Of a DNA stretch of 64,000 nucleotides, positions 50,526-57,889 are shown piece by piece (position 1 is the first letter of the stretch; every line of letters starts with the position of its first letter). Source of the stretch: Streptomyces sp. CC208A (GTDB lineage: Bacteria; Actinomycetota; Actinomycetes; Streptomycetales; Streptomycetaceae); assembly GCF_030010625.1 (NCBI RefSeq), contig NZ_JASCXN010000010.1, forward strand, positions 62,001 to 126,000, in the 5' to 3' direction. Position numbers and translations under genes: made by a program. The notes beneath the pieces were generated by a model. The model saw only the letters and a list, made by a program, of their open reading frames with translations. It was not told where the DNA came from and did not search any database.

Positions 50526-52730
50526 GTGACAGCAGCAACCCATTCCCCTCTCTTCCCGCGGGTCCCGGAGACCGCCGACGCGGTGCTCGACGGGCTCGAC
50601 CCGGAGCAGCGCGAGGTCGCCCTGGCCCTGCACGGTCCCGTCTGCGTCCTCGCGGGCGCCGGCACGGGCAAGACCCGGGCGATCACCCACCGGATCGCCT
50701 ACGGGGTGCGGGCCGGTGTGCTGCCGCCCGCGAGCGTGCTCGCCGTCACCTTCACCAACCGTGCCGCGGGCGAGATGCGCGGGCGGCTGCGCCAGCTCGG
50801 CGCGGGCGGGGTACAGGCCCGTACCTTCCACTCGGCGGCCCTCCGGCAGCTCCAGTTCTTCTGGCCGAAAGCGATCGGTGGCCCGCTGCCCCGGCTCCTG
50901 GAGCGCAAGGCCCCGCTGGTGGCCGACGCCGCGGCCCGCTGCCGGCTCCGGCTCGACCGGAACGAGCTGCGGGACGTCACGGCGGAGATCGAGTGGGCCA
51001 AGGTCACCCAGACCGTGCCCGCCGACTACCCCGCGGCCGTCGTCCGCTCAGGGCGCGAGGCCCCCCGGGACCCGGCCGAGACCGGCCAGCTCTACGCGAT
51101 GTACGAGCGGCTCAAGGGCGAGCGCTCGGTCATCGACTTCGAGGACGTGCTGCTGCTCACCGTCGGCATCCTCCAGGACCGGCACGACATCGCCGAGCAG
51201 ATCCGCCGCCAGTACCAGCACTTCGTCGTCGACGAGTACCAGGACGTCTCCCCGCTCCAGCAGCGCCTCCTGGAGCTCTGGCTGGGGGAGCGGGACAGCC
51301 TCTGCGTGGTCGGCGACGCCAGCCAGACCATCTACTCCTTCACCGGCGCCACCCCCGACCACCTGCTCGACTTCCGCGTCCGCCACCCGCACGCGACCGT
51401 GGTCAAGCTGGTCCGCGACTACCGCTCCACTCCCCAGGTCGTCCACCTCGCCAACGGGCTCCTGAACCAGGCCCGCGGCCGGGCCGCCGACCACCGCCTG
51501 GAGCTGGTCTCGCAGCGCGAGCGCGGCCCCGAGCCCGTCTACACCGAGTACGCGGACGAGCCCGCGGAGGCCGAGGGCACCGCCCGCCGGGTCCGCGACC
51601 TGATCGCCGCCGGCGTCCCGGCCGGCGAGATCGCCGTCCTCTACCGGATCAACGCCCAGTCGGAGGTCTACGAACAGGCCCTCGCCGACGCCGGCATCCC
51701 CTACCAGCTGCGCGGCGCCGAGCGCTTCTTCGAGCGCCAGGAGGTGAAGGCGGCGATCGCGGCCCTGCGCGGCTCGGCCCGCTTCACCGCGAACAATCCG
51801 CTCCTCGACGACGTCGAGGACCTGCCCTCCCAGGTACGAGCGCTGCTTTCCGGCCAAGGCTGGACCAGTGAGCCGCCGGCCGGTTCCGGCGCCGTCCGGG
51901 ACCGCTGGGAGTCGCTGGCCGCGCTCGCCCGGCTCGCCGACGACTTCGCCGCCGCCCACCCCGGCGCCACCCTCTCCGACCTGATCGCCGAGCTCGACGA
52001 GCGGACCGCCGCCCAGCACGCCCCCACCGTCCAGGGCGTCACCCTCGCCTCGCTGCACGCCGCCAAGGGCCTGGAGTGGGACGCCGTCTTCCTGGTCGGC
52101 CTCACCGACGGCATGCTGCCGATCACCTACGCCAAGACCGACGAGCAGATCGAGGAGGAGCGCCGCCTGCTCTACGTGGGCGTCACCCGCGCCCGCGTCC
52201 ACCTCACGCTCTCCTGGGCGCTCTCCCGCTCCCCGGGCGGCCGCCCGAGCCGGGTCCCCAGCCGTTTCCTCAAGGGCCCGCGCCCCGGCTCCGGCAGCCG
52301 CGCCGGCGGCCACGGCGCCTCGGCCGGCGGCATCGAGCGCGGCGGCACCGGCCCCCTCGCCGGCGCCGGCCGCCGCAGGCCCCGCGGCCCCGTCCGCTGC
52401 CGGGTCTGCGGCGCCACCCTCACCGAGGCCGGCGCCATGAAACTGCTCCGCTGCGAGGACTGCCCCTCCGACATGGACGAGGGCCTGTACGAGCGGCTGC
52501 ACGCGTGGCGCGAGGAGCGGGCCCGGGCGCTCGGCCAGCCCGCCTACTGCGTCTTCACCGAGAAGACCCTCATGGCCATCGCCGAGCGGGTCCCCGCCAC
52601 CCGGGGCGAGCTGGCCATGATCGCCGGGGTCGTCGCCCGCAAGCTCGACCGCTTCGGAGCCGACGTCCTCGCCATCTGCGCAGGTGAAGACAGGCGCGAA
52701 GAAGGCGTGACGGACACGGAGGGCACCTGA
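50526..52730 (+). CDS. uvrD2: UvrD2-like helicase with tetracysteine and HRDC domain
   Basis: 734 residues. Superfamily 1A motifs: VCVLAGAGTGKTRAIT, TFTNRAAGEM, VVDEYQDVSPLQQ, VVGDASQTIYSFTGA, HAAKGLEWDAV, YVGVTRARVHLTL. A tetracysteine element (CRVCGATLTEAG... LLRCEDC) and a C-terminal HRDC domain follow, as in mycobacterial UvrD2. Role in DNA repair or replication. GTG 50526 is chosen. It converges with nothing; the wblC leader begins just after. Confidence 0.92.
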   Translation: MTAATHSPLFPRVPETADAVLDGLDPEQREVALALHGPVCVLAGAGTGKTRAITHRIAYGVRAGVLPPASVLAVTFTNRAAGEMRGRLRQLGAGGVQARTFHSAALRQLQFFWPKAIGGPLPRLLERKAPLVADAAARCRLRLDRNELRDVTAEIEWAKVTQTVPADYPAAVVRSGREAPRDPAETGQLYAMYERLKGERSVIDFEDVLLLTVGILQDRHDIAEQIRRQYQHFVVDEYQDVSPLQQRLLELWLGERDSLCVVGDASQTIYSFTGATPDHLLDFRVRHPHATVVKLVRDYRSTPQVVHLANGLLNQARGRAADHRLELVSQRERGPEPVYTEYADEPAEAEGTARRVRDLIAAGVPAGEIAVLYRINAQSEVYEQALADAGIPYQLRGAERFFERQEVKAAIAALRGSARFTANNPLLDDVEDLPSQVRALLSGQGWTSEPPAGSGAVRDRWESLAALARLADDFAAAHPGATLSDLIAELDERTAAQHAPTVQGVTLASLHAAKGLEWDAVFLVGLTDGMLPITYAKTDEQIEEERRLLYVGVTRARVHLTLSWALSRSPGGRPSRVPSRFLKGPRPGSGSRAGGHGASAGGIERGGTGPLAGAGRRRPRGPVRCRVCGATLTEAGAMKLLRCEDCPSDMDEGLYERLHAWREERARALGQPAYCVFTEKTLMAIAERVPATRGELAMIAGVVARKLDRFGADVLAICAGEDRREEGVTDTEGT

Positions 52731-52744
52731 TCGAAACTCGTGGG

Positions 52745-52783
52745 AAAAATAGTTTGCGCCCGCCCCGTCAAGCCCCATAGGTT
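52745..52783 (+). promoter_or_regulatory. wblC promoter with AT-rich WblC-type motif
   Basis: AAAAAT (52745-52750) lies directly upstream of the -35 TTGCGC (52754-52759), 18 bases from TAGGTT (52778-52783). In mycobacteria, WhiB7 autoregulates through an AT-rich site next to -35; the arrangement here is the same, so WblC autoregulation is inferred. Transcription would start near 52790, giving a leader of about 630 bases. Confidence 0.6.
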
Positions 52784-52800
52784 CTTAACCACGACACAGC

Positions 52801-52815
52801 GGCTTCTTTGAAGCC
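52801..52815 (+). promoter_or_regulatory. Hairpin at the 5' end of the wblC leader
   Basis: GGCTTC-TTT-GAAGCC, a perfect 6-bp stem close to the inferred transcript 5' end. Confidence 0.5.
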
Positions 52816-52903
52816 CTGTCCTCGTGCTGTACTTGTCCAAATGAAAACCTGAGGGTCCGGCTCGCACCCGAGCCCTCCGAGACGCCGAGAGGAGGCGATT
52901 CCA

Positions 52904-53251
52904 GTGATCAGCAACATCAACATCAGCACCACCACCGTCAGCCCGGCCATTGCCATGGCCAAAATGACCGATCGCCCGGTCGCCTCCGCCTGCTCGCTCG
53001 GCCTCTCCGCTTCCGCGCTCCTTGGCAGCGGTCTGCCCGTCACCGGTCTCCCCGTCCTGGGTCTCGCCGGCCGCGGCATGTCCGTCATCGAGCGCGATGA
53101 GCGACCGACCAAGGCACGGGTGGCTGAAGAGGGCAAGGCCGGATTCACGGCCTATGGCTTCGCGGCGGCCGGTGCCGGCAAGCAGCAGACGACGCAGCAC
53201 CACACGATGTGGGCCTTCCGTGGGCTCGAACCCTGGAGTGATCCAGCCTGA
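52904..53251 (+). CDS. Putative wblC leader ORF (uORF)
   Basis: GTG 52904 follows GAGAGGAGG at good spacing and the frame runs 115 codons to TGA 53249-53251, 22 bases before the terminator hairpin. The stop lies within GCCTGATC-C-GATCAGGC (53246-53262). The peptide is unusual (N-terminal Ile/Asn/Ser/Thr-rich, Trp residues near its end), not similar to a known protein. whiB7/wblC leaders in mycobacteria and streptomycetes are controlled by translation of an upstream ORF, and this is the natural candidate; a downstream start (such as ATG 53080) is possible. Confidence 0.6.
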   Translation: MISNINISTTTVSPAIAMAKMTDRPVASACSLGLSASALLGSGLPVTGLPVLGLAGRGMSVIERDERPTKARVAEEGKAGFTAYGFAAAGAGKQQTTQHHTMWAFRGLEPWSDPA

Positions 53252-53262
53252 TCCGATCAGGC
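53246..53262 (+). promoter_or_regulatory. Palindrome overlapping the uORF stop codon
   Basis: GCCTGATC-C-GATCAGGC contains the TGA stop of the leader ORF. A ribosome stalled or terminating here would alter folding of the adjacent terminator, making this a likely part of the wblC attenuator. Confidence 0.5.
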
Positions 53263-53272
53263 CGGCGCCTTC

Positions 53273-53317
53273 AGGGCCGCGGAACCCCACCCGGGATCCG
53301 CGGCCCTTCTGTTTGTC
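53273..53317 (+). terminator. wblC leader attenuator/terminator
   Basis: Perfect 11-bp stem AGGGCCGCGGA / TCCGCGGCCCT (53273-53283 and 53297-53307) followed by TCTGTTTGT, one of the few terminators here with a T-rich tail. Lies between the uORF and wblC, as expected for transcription attenuation. Confidence 0.8.
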
Positions 53318-53421
53318 CCCGAACGGGGACGACGGAGCGAAGGAGCCTCGGGACAACACAACCCGGTACCAGCCGAAGACCCGGCCCACCGGCCGGAACG
53401 ACCAGACGAGGAAAGACACCC

Positions 53422-53790
53422 GTGCAACTCGAAGCGCACGCCCCGTCCGTACCGCCTTCCGAAACGATCCCCCCGTCCGGCCTCACGGAGGACCACACCT
53501 TGACCCCCCTGACATCGCTCACCGCGCTCGACGACGCCATCGAGAACCTCGGCGTCCCCGTCCCCTGCCGCGCCTACGACCCGGAGGTCTTCTTCGCCGA
53601 GTCCCCGGCCGACGTGGAGTACGCCAAGTCCCTCTGCAAGACCTGCCCGCTGGTCGCGGCCTGCCTCGCCGGTGCCAAGGAGCGCCGTGAGCCCTGGGGT
53701 GTCTGGGGCGGCGAGCTCTTCGTCCAGGGTGTCGTCGTCGCCCGCAAGCGGCCCCGTGGCCGCCCGCGCAAGAACCCGGTCGCGGCATGA
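53422..53790 (+). CDS. wblC: WhiB-like transcriptional regulator WblC (WhiB7 type)
   Basis: 122 residues. Four Fe-S ligand Cys: VPCRAYDPEVFF, then SLCKTCPLVAAC (CxxCxxxxxC). Sigma-contact motif GVWGGELF and a C-terminal AT-hook RGRPRKN distinguish the WhiB7/WblC subgroup, which induces antibiotic-resistance genes when translation is disturbed. GTG 53422 follows GAGGAAAG. Confidence 0.95.
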   Translation: MQLEAHAPSVPPSETIPPSGLTEDHTLTPLTSLTALDDAIENLGVPVPCRAYDPEVFFAESPADVEYAKSLCKTCPLVAACLAGAKERREPWGVWGGELFVQGVVVARKRPRGRPRKNPVAA

Positions 53791-53882
53791 CCGCCCTCTC
53801 CTGGGAGGCACCCCACAAGGCCCCCAGGCGCACCGGAACGATCGACCACCCCCTCACGCACGATCCCCAGAAGCAGGCCCCG

Positions 53883-54146
53883 ATGACCACGCCCGCCACC
53901 GAGCCCACCGGCTCCGCTACCCCCGTCTTCACCACCGCCGGCGCCCCCGCGCTGCGTCAGAACAGGACCCGTGACATGCAACTCATCCCAGAAGCCCTGG
54001 CCCGTGCTCATATGCACGAGCGACAGCGTGAGGCCGATGCGGAACGTCAGGCCGCGCGCCTGATCGCCGCCCGGCGCATGCAGCGCCGCGCCGAGCGCGT
54101 CTCGCTGCGCGCCCGCCGCGCGCTGGCCATGGCCGTCATGCACTGA
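53883..54146 (+). CDS. Small basic helical protein of unknown function
   Basis: 87 residues from ATG 53883. The conserved part is the C-terminal 56 residues, an Arg/Ala-rich helix (MQLIPEALARAHMHERQ, then RQREADAERQAARLIAARR and RMQRRAERVSLRARRAL). Start uncertain: ATG 53787 overlaps the wblC stop (ATGA), ATG 53976 begins at the conserved helix. Often found beside wblC in Streptomyces as I recall it. Confidence 0.65.
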   Translation: MTTPATEPTGSATPVFTTAGAPALRQNRTRDMQLIPEALARAHMHERQREADAERQAARLIAARRMQRRAERVSLRARRALAMAVMH

Positions 54147-54164
54147 TCGCCCCACCAGGCGTCC

Positions 54165-54200
54165 CCGCGGGGGCCGGTCCGAACGGACCGGCCCCCGCGG
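54165..54200. terminator. Intrinsic terminator
   Basis: Perfect 16-bp stem CCGCGGGGGCCGGTCC / GGACCGGCCCCCGCGG with loop GAAC, just after the small basic protein gene. Confidence 0.88.
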
Positions 54201-54245
54201 TGCGTTGCGCCGCCGCGGAGCCCCCGCCGGGCTATCGTCACGAGG

Positions 54246-54428
54246 ATGAACGAGCCCCGCACCGGGGAGGAGCCCGTCGCCTGCGCACGCTGCGGCAGGA
54301 CCGCCGACACCCTCCCGATCACCTGGACCTGCTCCGTCGAGAACGGCCGCCGCCAGTACTTCTGCGAGGAGTGCGCCCGCACCCACATCCGGGCCATCGA
54401 GGGCCGCCTCGACTCCTCCTGGTGGTGA
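54246..54428 (+). CDS. Small zinc-ribbon protein
   Basis: 60 residues with two CxxC pairs (VACARCGRTAD ... YFCEECARTH), a treble-clef or ribbon-like fold of unknown role. TATCGT ends seven bases before ATG 54246; GAGG directly abuts the start. It ends seven bases before the convergent AarF gene. Confidence 0.75.
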   Translation: MNEPRTGEEPVACARCGRTADTLPITWTCSVENGRRQYFCEECARTHIRAIEGRLDSSWW

Positions 54429-54435
54429 CCGGCCC

Positions 54436-55797
54436 TCAGGCCCCGTCCGGCGCCGCCGGGTCGAAGCCGGGCAGCCAGGCGCTCAGCTCCTCCCGCAGCC
54501 GGACCGTCGCGTTCAGCTGGCACAGCACCCCGATCGTGGACAGCGTCACCCGGTGGATCAGCAGGTACGAGGGCGGCAGGTTCAACTGCCGCCCCAGCTG
54601 GTGCGCGGGGGAGCGGGGGTCGGCGATCCGGGCCGCCTGCGTCCGCATCCAGTTCCGGGTGAAGAGGAAGGACTCCGCCCCGGCCGGCTCGATGATCGGC
54701 CGCAGGTACTCCAGGACCTCGTCCGGGTCGAGCTCCACCGACTCCTTCACGAAGCCCTCCGCCCGCAGCAGCGCGTACACCGGCTCGGCCTCCCCGGCCA
54801 GCGCCATCCGCAGACAGGTCCCGATCGTCTCCGGCAGCCCGCCCGGCAGCCGGTCCACCGTGCCGAAGTCCAGGACCCCGAGCCGCCACCCCGCCGGATC
54901 GTCCGATCCGTCATCGGCGTCGGCGGGCAGCAGCCGGAAGTTCCCCGGGTGCGGGTCGGCGTGCAGCAGCCCCGTCCGGGCCGGACCGGAGAACAGGAAC
55001 CGGGCGAGGAGCTGCCCTGCCCGGTCCCGCTGCTCCTGACCGCCCTCCGCGATCACCTCCGCGAGCGGGATCCCCTCCATCCACTCGGTCACCAGGACCT
55101 GCTCCGCCTGGTGCACCACCGCCGGCACCACCACGTCCGGATCGTCCGCGAAGACCTCGGCGTGCTCCCGCTGGGCCCGCGCCTCCAGCGCGTAGTCCAG
55201 TTCCTCCGCCACCCGCTCCCGCAACTCCGCGATCAGCGGCTTCACCTCGATCCCCGGCACCAGCGGCCCAAGCAGCCGGGCGAACCGGCTCAGTTGCGCC
55301 AGATCCGACAGCAGGGCCTCCCCGGCGCCCGGGTACTGCACCTTCACCGCGACCTCGCGCCCGTCGTGCCACACCGCCCGGTGCACCTGCCCGATCGACG
55401 CGGCCGCCGCCGGCTTGTCCTCGAACTCCAGGAACCGCTCCCGCCATCCGGCCCCGAGCCGCTCCTCCAGGACCGCGTGCACCGTCCGCACCGGCATCGG
55501 CGGCGCCGCGTCCTGAAGCTTCGTCAGCGCCGCCCGGTAGGGACCGGCGAGCTCCTCCGGCAGCGCCGACTCGAAGACCGACAGCGCCTGGCCGAACTTC
55601 ATGGCCCCGCCCTTGAGTTCGCCGAGCACCTTGAACAGCTGCTCCGCCGTGCGCTCCTGGAGCTCCCGGGCGACGAACTCGGCCGACCTGCCCCCGATCC
55701 GCTTGCCCAGGCCCCAGGTCGCGCGGCCCGCGAAACTCAGCGGCAACGCGGCCAACTTGGCGGTCCGGGTGACCGCCTTCCGGGGAAGATCAGACAT
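54436..55797 (-). CDS. AarF/ABC1/UbiB kinase-like protein
   Basis: 453 residues. Signature KxGQ in GAMKFGQALSVFE, Ala-rich loop in AAAASIGQVHRAVW, HADPHPGNF and DFG in LGVLDFGTVD. UbiB-family proteins are atypical kinases/ATPases linked to isoprenoid quinone metabolism; in menaquinone-using actinobacteria the role is unclear. ATG 55797 follows GGAGGGG. It overlaps the upstream ThiF-like gene by 8 bases, so the two are co-translated. Confidence 0.9.
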   Translation of the reverse strand: MSDLPRKAVTRTAKLAALPLSFAGRATWGLGKRIGGRSAEFVARELQERTAEQLFKVLGELKGGAMKFGQALSVFESALPEELAGPYRAALTKLQDAAPPMPVRTVHAVLEERLGAGWRERFLEFEDKPAAAASIGQVHRAVWHDGREVAVKVQYPGAGEALLSDLAQLSRFARLLGPLVPGIEVKPLIAELRERVAEELDYALEARAQREHAEVFADDPDVVVPAVVHQAEQVLVTEWMEGIPLAEVIAEGGQEQRDRAGQLLARFLFSGPARTGLLHADPHPGNFRLLPADADDGSDDPAGWRLGVLDFGTVDRLPGGLPETIGTCLRMALAGEAEPVYALLRAEGFVKESVELDPDEVLEYLRPIIEPAGAESFLFTRNWMRTQAARIADPRSPAHQLGRQLNLPPSYLLIHRVTLSTIGVLCQLNATVRLREELSAWLPGFDPAAPDGA

Positions 55798-56998
55798 GCG
55801 CCCCTCCAATTCCCAGACTGCCGTGCCGCGCAGAGCCGCGCCCCGCCATTGTGGACCGCGCCTCCCCGGCTGCCGAGGCGCCCACCCCCACCCTGCCCTG
55901 TGCGGCTCCGCAGGGACAGGCCGGGTGCGGCACCAGCCGCTCCGACCGCCACTCCCACCACGGCAGCGCCACCTCCCAGCGGGTCCCCGTACAGGCCGGA
56001 AGCTCCCCGTCCAGGAAGGCCAGCGCGTGTCCGGCGGCAAGCCCGGCCACCGCCGTCGCCAGCGCCACGTCACAGGCCGGCAGCGGATGCGGCGCGCCCG
56101 AGCGCCACTGCGCGAGGAGCCGCGGCCACACCGGGTCCCGGTCCGTCGCCTCCTCCTGGAGACAGCGGGCGCACGCCGTCCCGCCCGGCAGCACCAGCGG
56201 CCCCACGAGCCCGGTCGCCTCAAGCACCCCCGCGTACAGATGGGGCACCCCCGCCGCCATCCACGGCTCCGCCGCCACCGGATCCGGCACCAGCACCCCG
56301 AGGCCGTCCCGGGGCGTCACCACCACGAGCGACACCGGTCCACCGCCGTCCCCGTCACCCGGTCCGGCCCGGCGGCCCGCCCGCCGCGCGGCCACCGGAC
56401 CGCGCGCCCAGCGCCCCACGAGCCGCCGGGCCGCCGCCACCCGCCGCTCGCCGACCGCCTCGGCCGGCAGCCCGCCCGGCGCCGTCTCCCACGGCTCGAC
56501 CCGGCCCCCGTCCACCACCTCCACCCCGCCCACGCCCGCCGCCGCGAGCAGCGCCGCCACCATCGCGCCCACCCGCCCGGCACCCCGCACCCGCACCCGC
56601 TGCTCCCGGCGGGCCGCCAGCGTCCGCAGCGCCCGGTCCGGCTCCGGGCACACCACCGACAGCGAGGCCAGATCCGCCCGCAGCGGATCCAGCGCCGTGT
56701 CCGCCGCCCCCGCCGCAGGCCCGGCCCGCCCCGGCCGCCCGGCCCCCGCCTCCACCAACAGCCCTGCCGCCGCGAGCCGCCCGAGCAGCGCGTCGAACCG
56801 TCCCTCCGGCAGCCCCAGCTCCGCCGCCTCCGCCCGCAGCAGCGCCGTCCCGCGCGTCCCGTCCATCAGCCCGAGCAGCCGGCCCGTCGCCGCGTCCACC
56901 TGATCCAGCACCACCGCGTGCGCCGGCGCCACCCCGTACTGCGCACACGTCAGACTCCGCCACGCCCGACGCAGCGCCGGCTTCACCATCGGATGCAT
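55790..56998 (-). CDS. ThiF-like (E1 superfamily) protein, TOMM-associated type
   Basis: 402 residues. Middle part carries a nucleotide-binding GAGRVGAMVAALLAAAG and an E1-type VVVTP stretch; the C-terminus has CARC and CPC pairs that may bind zinc. It resembles the leader-binding ThiF proteins of thiazole/oxazole microcins, but no precursor peptide, cyclodehydratase or dehydrogenase is nearby. Overlaps aarF start by 8 bases. ATG 56998 or ATG 56989. Confidence 0.78.
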   Translation of the reverse strand: MHPMVKPALRRAWRSLTCAQYGVAPAHAVVLDQVDAATGRLLGLMDGTRGTALLRAEAAELGLPEGRFDALLGRLAAAGLLVEAGAGRPGRAGPAAGAADTALDPLRADLASLSVVCPEPDRALRTLAARREQRVRVRGAGRVGAMVAALLAAAGVGGVEVVDGGRVEPWETAPGGLPAEAVGERRVAAARRLVGRWARGPVAARRAGRRAGPGDGDGGGPVSLVVVTPRDGLGVLVPDPVAAEPWMAAGVPHLYAGVLEATGLVGPLVLPGGTACARCLQEEATDRDPVWPRLLAQWRSGAPHPLPACDVALATAVAGLAAGHALAFLDGELPACTGTRWEVALPWWEWRSERLVPHPACPCGAAQGRVGVGASAAGEARSTMAGRGSARHGSLGIGGAHV

Positions 56999-57195
56999 CC
57001 CCGCTCCCGCTTCCTCGACCCGTCCCGCACGACGTCTCCCGTGACGCCCGCGGGACCAGGCTGCCCGGCCCCGCGGAAGCGCGCCGAGAGTTGTCCACAG
57101 GCAGTCGAGTAAGTCGTACTGATCACACGAAGGCGTCGAAAGTGCCGATGGACGTGCGGGGCGCCGGGCGATACGCGGCCGGTACCGTCGGGGGC

Positions 57196-57777
57196 GTGCC
57201 AGCCGACCCCAGCCTCCGCCCCACCGACCGCGCCCCGGGCACCGGGGAGGTCGAGATCCGCAGGAGCGCCCGCCGTACCCGTTCCGTCTCCGCGTACCGC
57301 GAGGGGGACCGCACGGTCGTCCTCATCCCGGCCCGGATGTCCCAGGCCGAGGAGCGCCGCTGGGTCGGGGTGATGCTGGAGAAGCTCGCCGCGAAGGAGA
57401 AGAACAGGGAGCGGCGCAAGAGCCTCGGCGACGGCGAGCTGGCCGAGCGCGCCCTGCGGCTCTCGGAGCAGTACCTCGACGGCCGGGCCCGGCCCGTCTC
57501 GGTCCGCTGGGTCACCAACCAGAACAGCCGCTGGGGCTCCTGCACCCCCGCCGAGGGCAGCATCCGGCTCTCCCACCGGCTCCAGCCGATGCCCGAGTAC
57601 GTGGTCGACTACGTCCTCCTGCACGAGCTCGCCCACCTCCTCGTCCCCGGTCACGGCCCCGGGTTCTGGCGGCTCCTGGAGGCGTACCCGCGCACCGAGC
57701 GGGCCCGCGGCTACCTCGAAGGAGTGGACGCCGCCGCCCGGCTCCCGCACCCGGTGGACGGGGAGCCCGCGCCCTGA
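57196..57777 (+). CDS. M48/DUF45 (YgjP-like) metallopeptidase
   Basis: 193 residues. Zinc motif HELAHLLVPGHGPGFW, preceded by the family signature NSRWGSC. DUF45 proteins are minimal metallopeptidases. TACCGT ends seven bases before GTG 57196 with no ribosome site, suggesting a leaderless mRNA; ATG 57148 is a longer option. Confidence 0.87.
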   Translation: MPADPSLRPTDRAPGTGEVEIRRSARRTRSVSAYREGDRTVVLIPARMSQAEERRWVGVMLEKLAAKEKNRERRKSLGDGELAERALRLSEQYLDGRARPVSVRWVTNQNSRWGSCTPAEGSIRLSHRLQPMPEYVVDYVLLHELAHLLVPGHGPGFWRLLEAYPRTERARGYLEGVDAAARLPHPVDGEPAP

Positions 57778-57841
57778 CGCCCGATGTTCCCGATTCCGTA
57801 CCGGAACCGTCCCGCCCTGTCTCGATGTCGTTCCCAGCGGT

Positions 57842-57847
57842 TAGCCT
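57842..57847 (+). promoter_or_regulatory. Candidate -10 of the TerD/AIM24 operon
   Basis: TAGCCT 42 bases before ATG 57890, with a small inverted repeat TTCCG-TAC-CGGAA at 57794-57806 upstream. The -35 is not clear. Confidence 0.35.
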
Positions 57848-57889
57848 GGCGCGAGCACTCGCCATCGGGATGGGGGACGGTCGTTACGC

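Noticed and set aside
54553..57195. N-terminal 880 codons of the frame ending with the M48-type peptidase
   Set aside because: Antisense to aarF and thiF-like genes; coding character begins only at GTG 57196.
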